Shown piece by piece: positions 5,444 to 5,507 of a stretch of DNA of 5,507 nt. The first letter of the stretch is position 1. The number at the start of each line of letters is the position of its first letter. The DNA comes from Thermoleophilia bacterium. GTDB lineage: Bacteria; Actinomycetota; Thermoleophilia; Gaiellales; Gaiellaceae. The notes beneath the pieces were generated by a model, which was given only the letters and a program-made list of their open reading frames with translations, ran no database searches and was not told the origin of the DNA. Made by a program: the position numbers and the translations under genes. The DNA is taken from the NCBI GenBank assembly GCA_025936595.1, contig JAICTB010000161.1, positions 1 to 5,507 of the forward strand, given 5' to 3'.

Positions 5444-5507
5444 GCGGGTTCAGCTTCGTGCTCCGCATCGACCTCCACCTCGGCGTCCGAGGTAGCCGGG
5501 GCCACAC
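5431..5507 (-). CDS. C-terminal end of an unidentified protein (runs in from right edge)
   Basis: The last 24 codons of a minus-strand reading frame enter from the right edge and stop at TAG 5433-5431. The encoded tail is acidic and Ala/Glu/Asp-rich (ending EVEVDAEHEAEPAGDG), like the disordered C-terminal extensions common in GC-rich actinobacterial proteins. G dominates the first codon positions, which favours this strand over the competing plus-strand frame. Nothing in the tail identifies a family. It is in the same direction as gcvT, with 95 bases between them, so it could share a transcript. Confidence 0.5.
   Translation of the reverse strand, partial: VAPATSDAEVEVDAEHEAEPAGDG

Noticed and set aside
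5336..5507. Glycine riboswitch upstream of gcvT
   Set aside because: The non-coding leader is only about 95 bases and shows no recognisable glycine aptamer core. A covariance-model search would settle it.
5428..5507. Plus-strand frame opening with ATG at 5428
   Set aside because: The opposite frame has G-rich first codon positions typical of real genes, which explains the C-rich third positions of this one. No good ribosome binding site precedes the ATG. Sequence beyond the edge is needed to be certain.
1..5507. tRNA or rRNA genes, CRISPR array, transposase or frameshifted genes
   Set aside because: No repeat-spacer pattern, RNA-gene signature or transposase motif was seen, and the complete genes read through without breaks.

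Overview
The window is GC-rich bacterial DNA with very GC-biased third codon positions and frequent GTG/TTG starts. This fits an actinobacterium-like genome. The split glycine decarboxylase (separate GcvPA and GcvPB) and the ChaB/Rho_N protein would suit a deep lineage such as Thermoleophilia, but that placement is an inference from memory and I cannot name a species.

Most of the window, about 1076-5335 on the minus strand, is a compact glycine cleavage operon transcribed right to left in the order gcvT, gcvH, gcvPA, gcvPB. The junctions are a 2-base gap (T/H) and two 4-base GTGA overlaps (H/PA and PA/PB), so the subunits are probably translationally coupled. Together they encode three of the four components of the system: P protein (PA+PB, PLP-dependent glycine decarboxylase), H protein (lipoyl shuttle) and T protein (aminomethyltransferase giving methylene-tetrahydrofolate and ammonia). 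L protein (lipoamide dehydrogenase) is not here and is normally shared with other dehydrogenase complexes. A small gene for a ChaB-domain protein with a Rho_N-like C-terminus follows 39 bases after gcvPB on the same strand and may be cotranscribed.

The left end holds a plus-strand cupin gene (226-618), convergent with chaB, and the first 40 codons of an msrB-like gene on the minus strand running off the left edge (1-122), divergent from the cupin. GC-rich hairpins sit at the convergent junction. The right end holds the last 24 codons of an unidentified minus-strand gene with an acidic tail (5431-5507), then a 95-base leader before gcvT.

The least ordinary feature is in that leader. A near-perfect 20-base inverted repeat (arms 5322-5341 and 5387-5406, one mismatch, 45-base spacer) includes the likely gcvT start codon and first codons in one arm. 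The other arm carries the ATG of a possible 19-codon leader ORF whose stop overlaps the gcvT start as GTGA. No glycine riboswitch was seen. The remaining genes look like ordinary housekeeping or accessory genes; I see no mobile element, tRNA, rRNA or CRISPR array.
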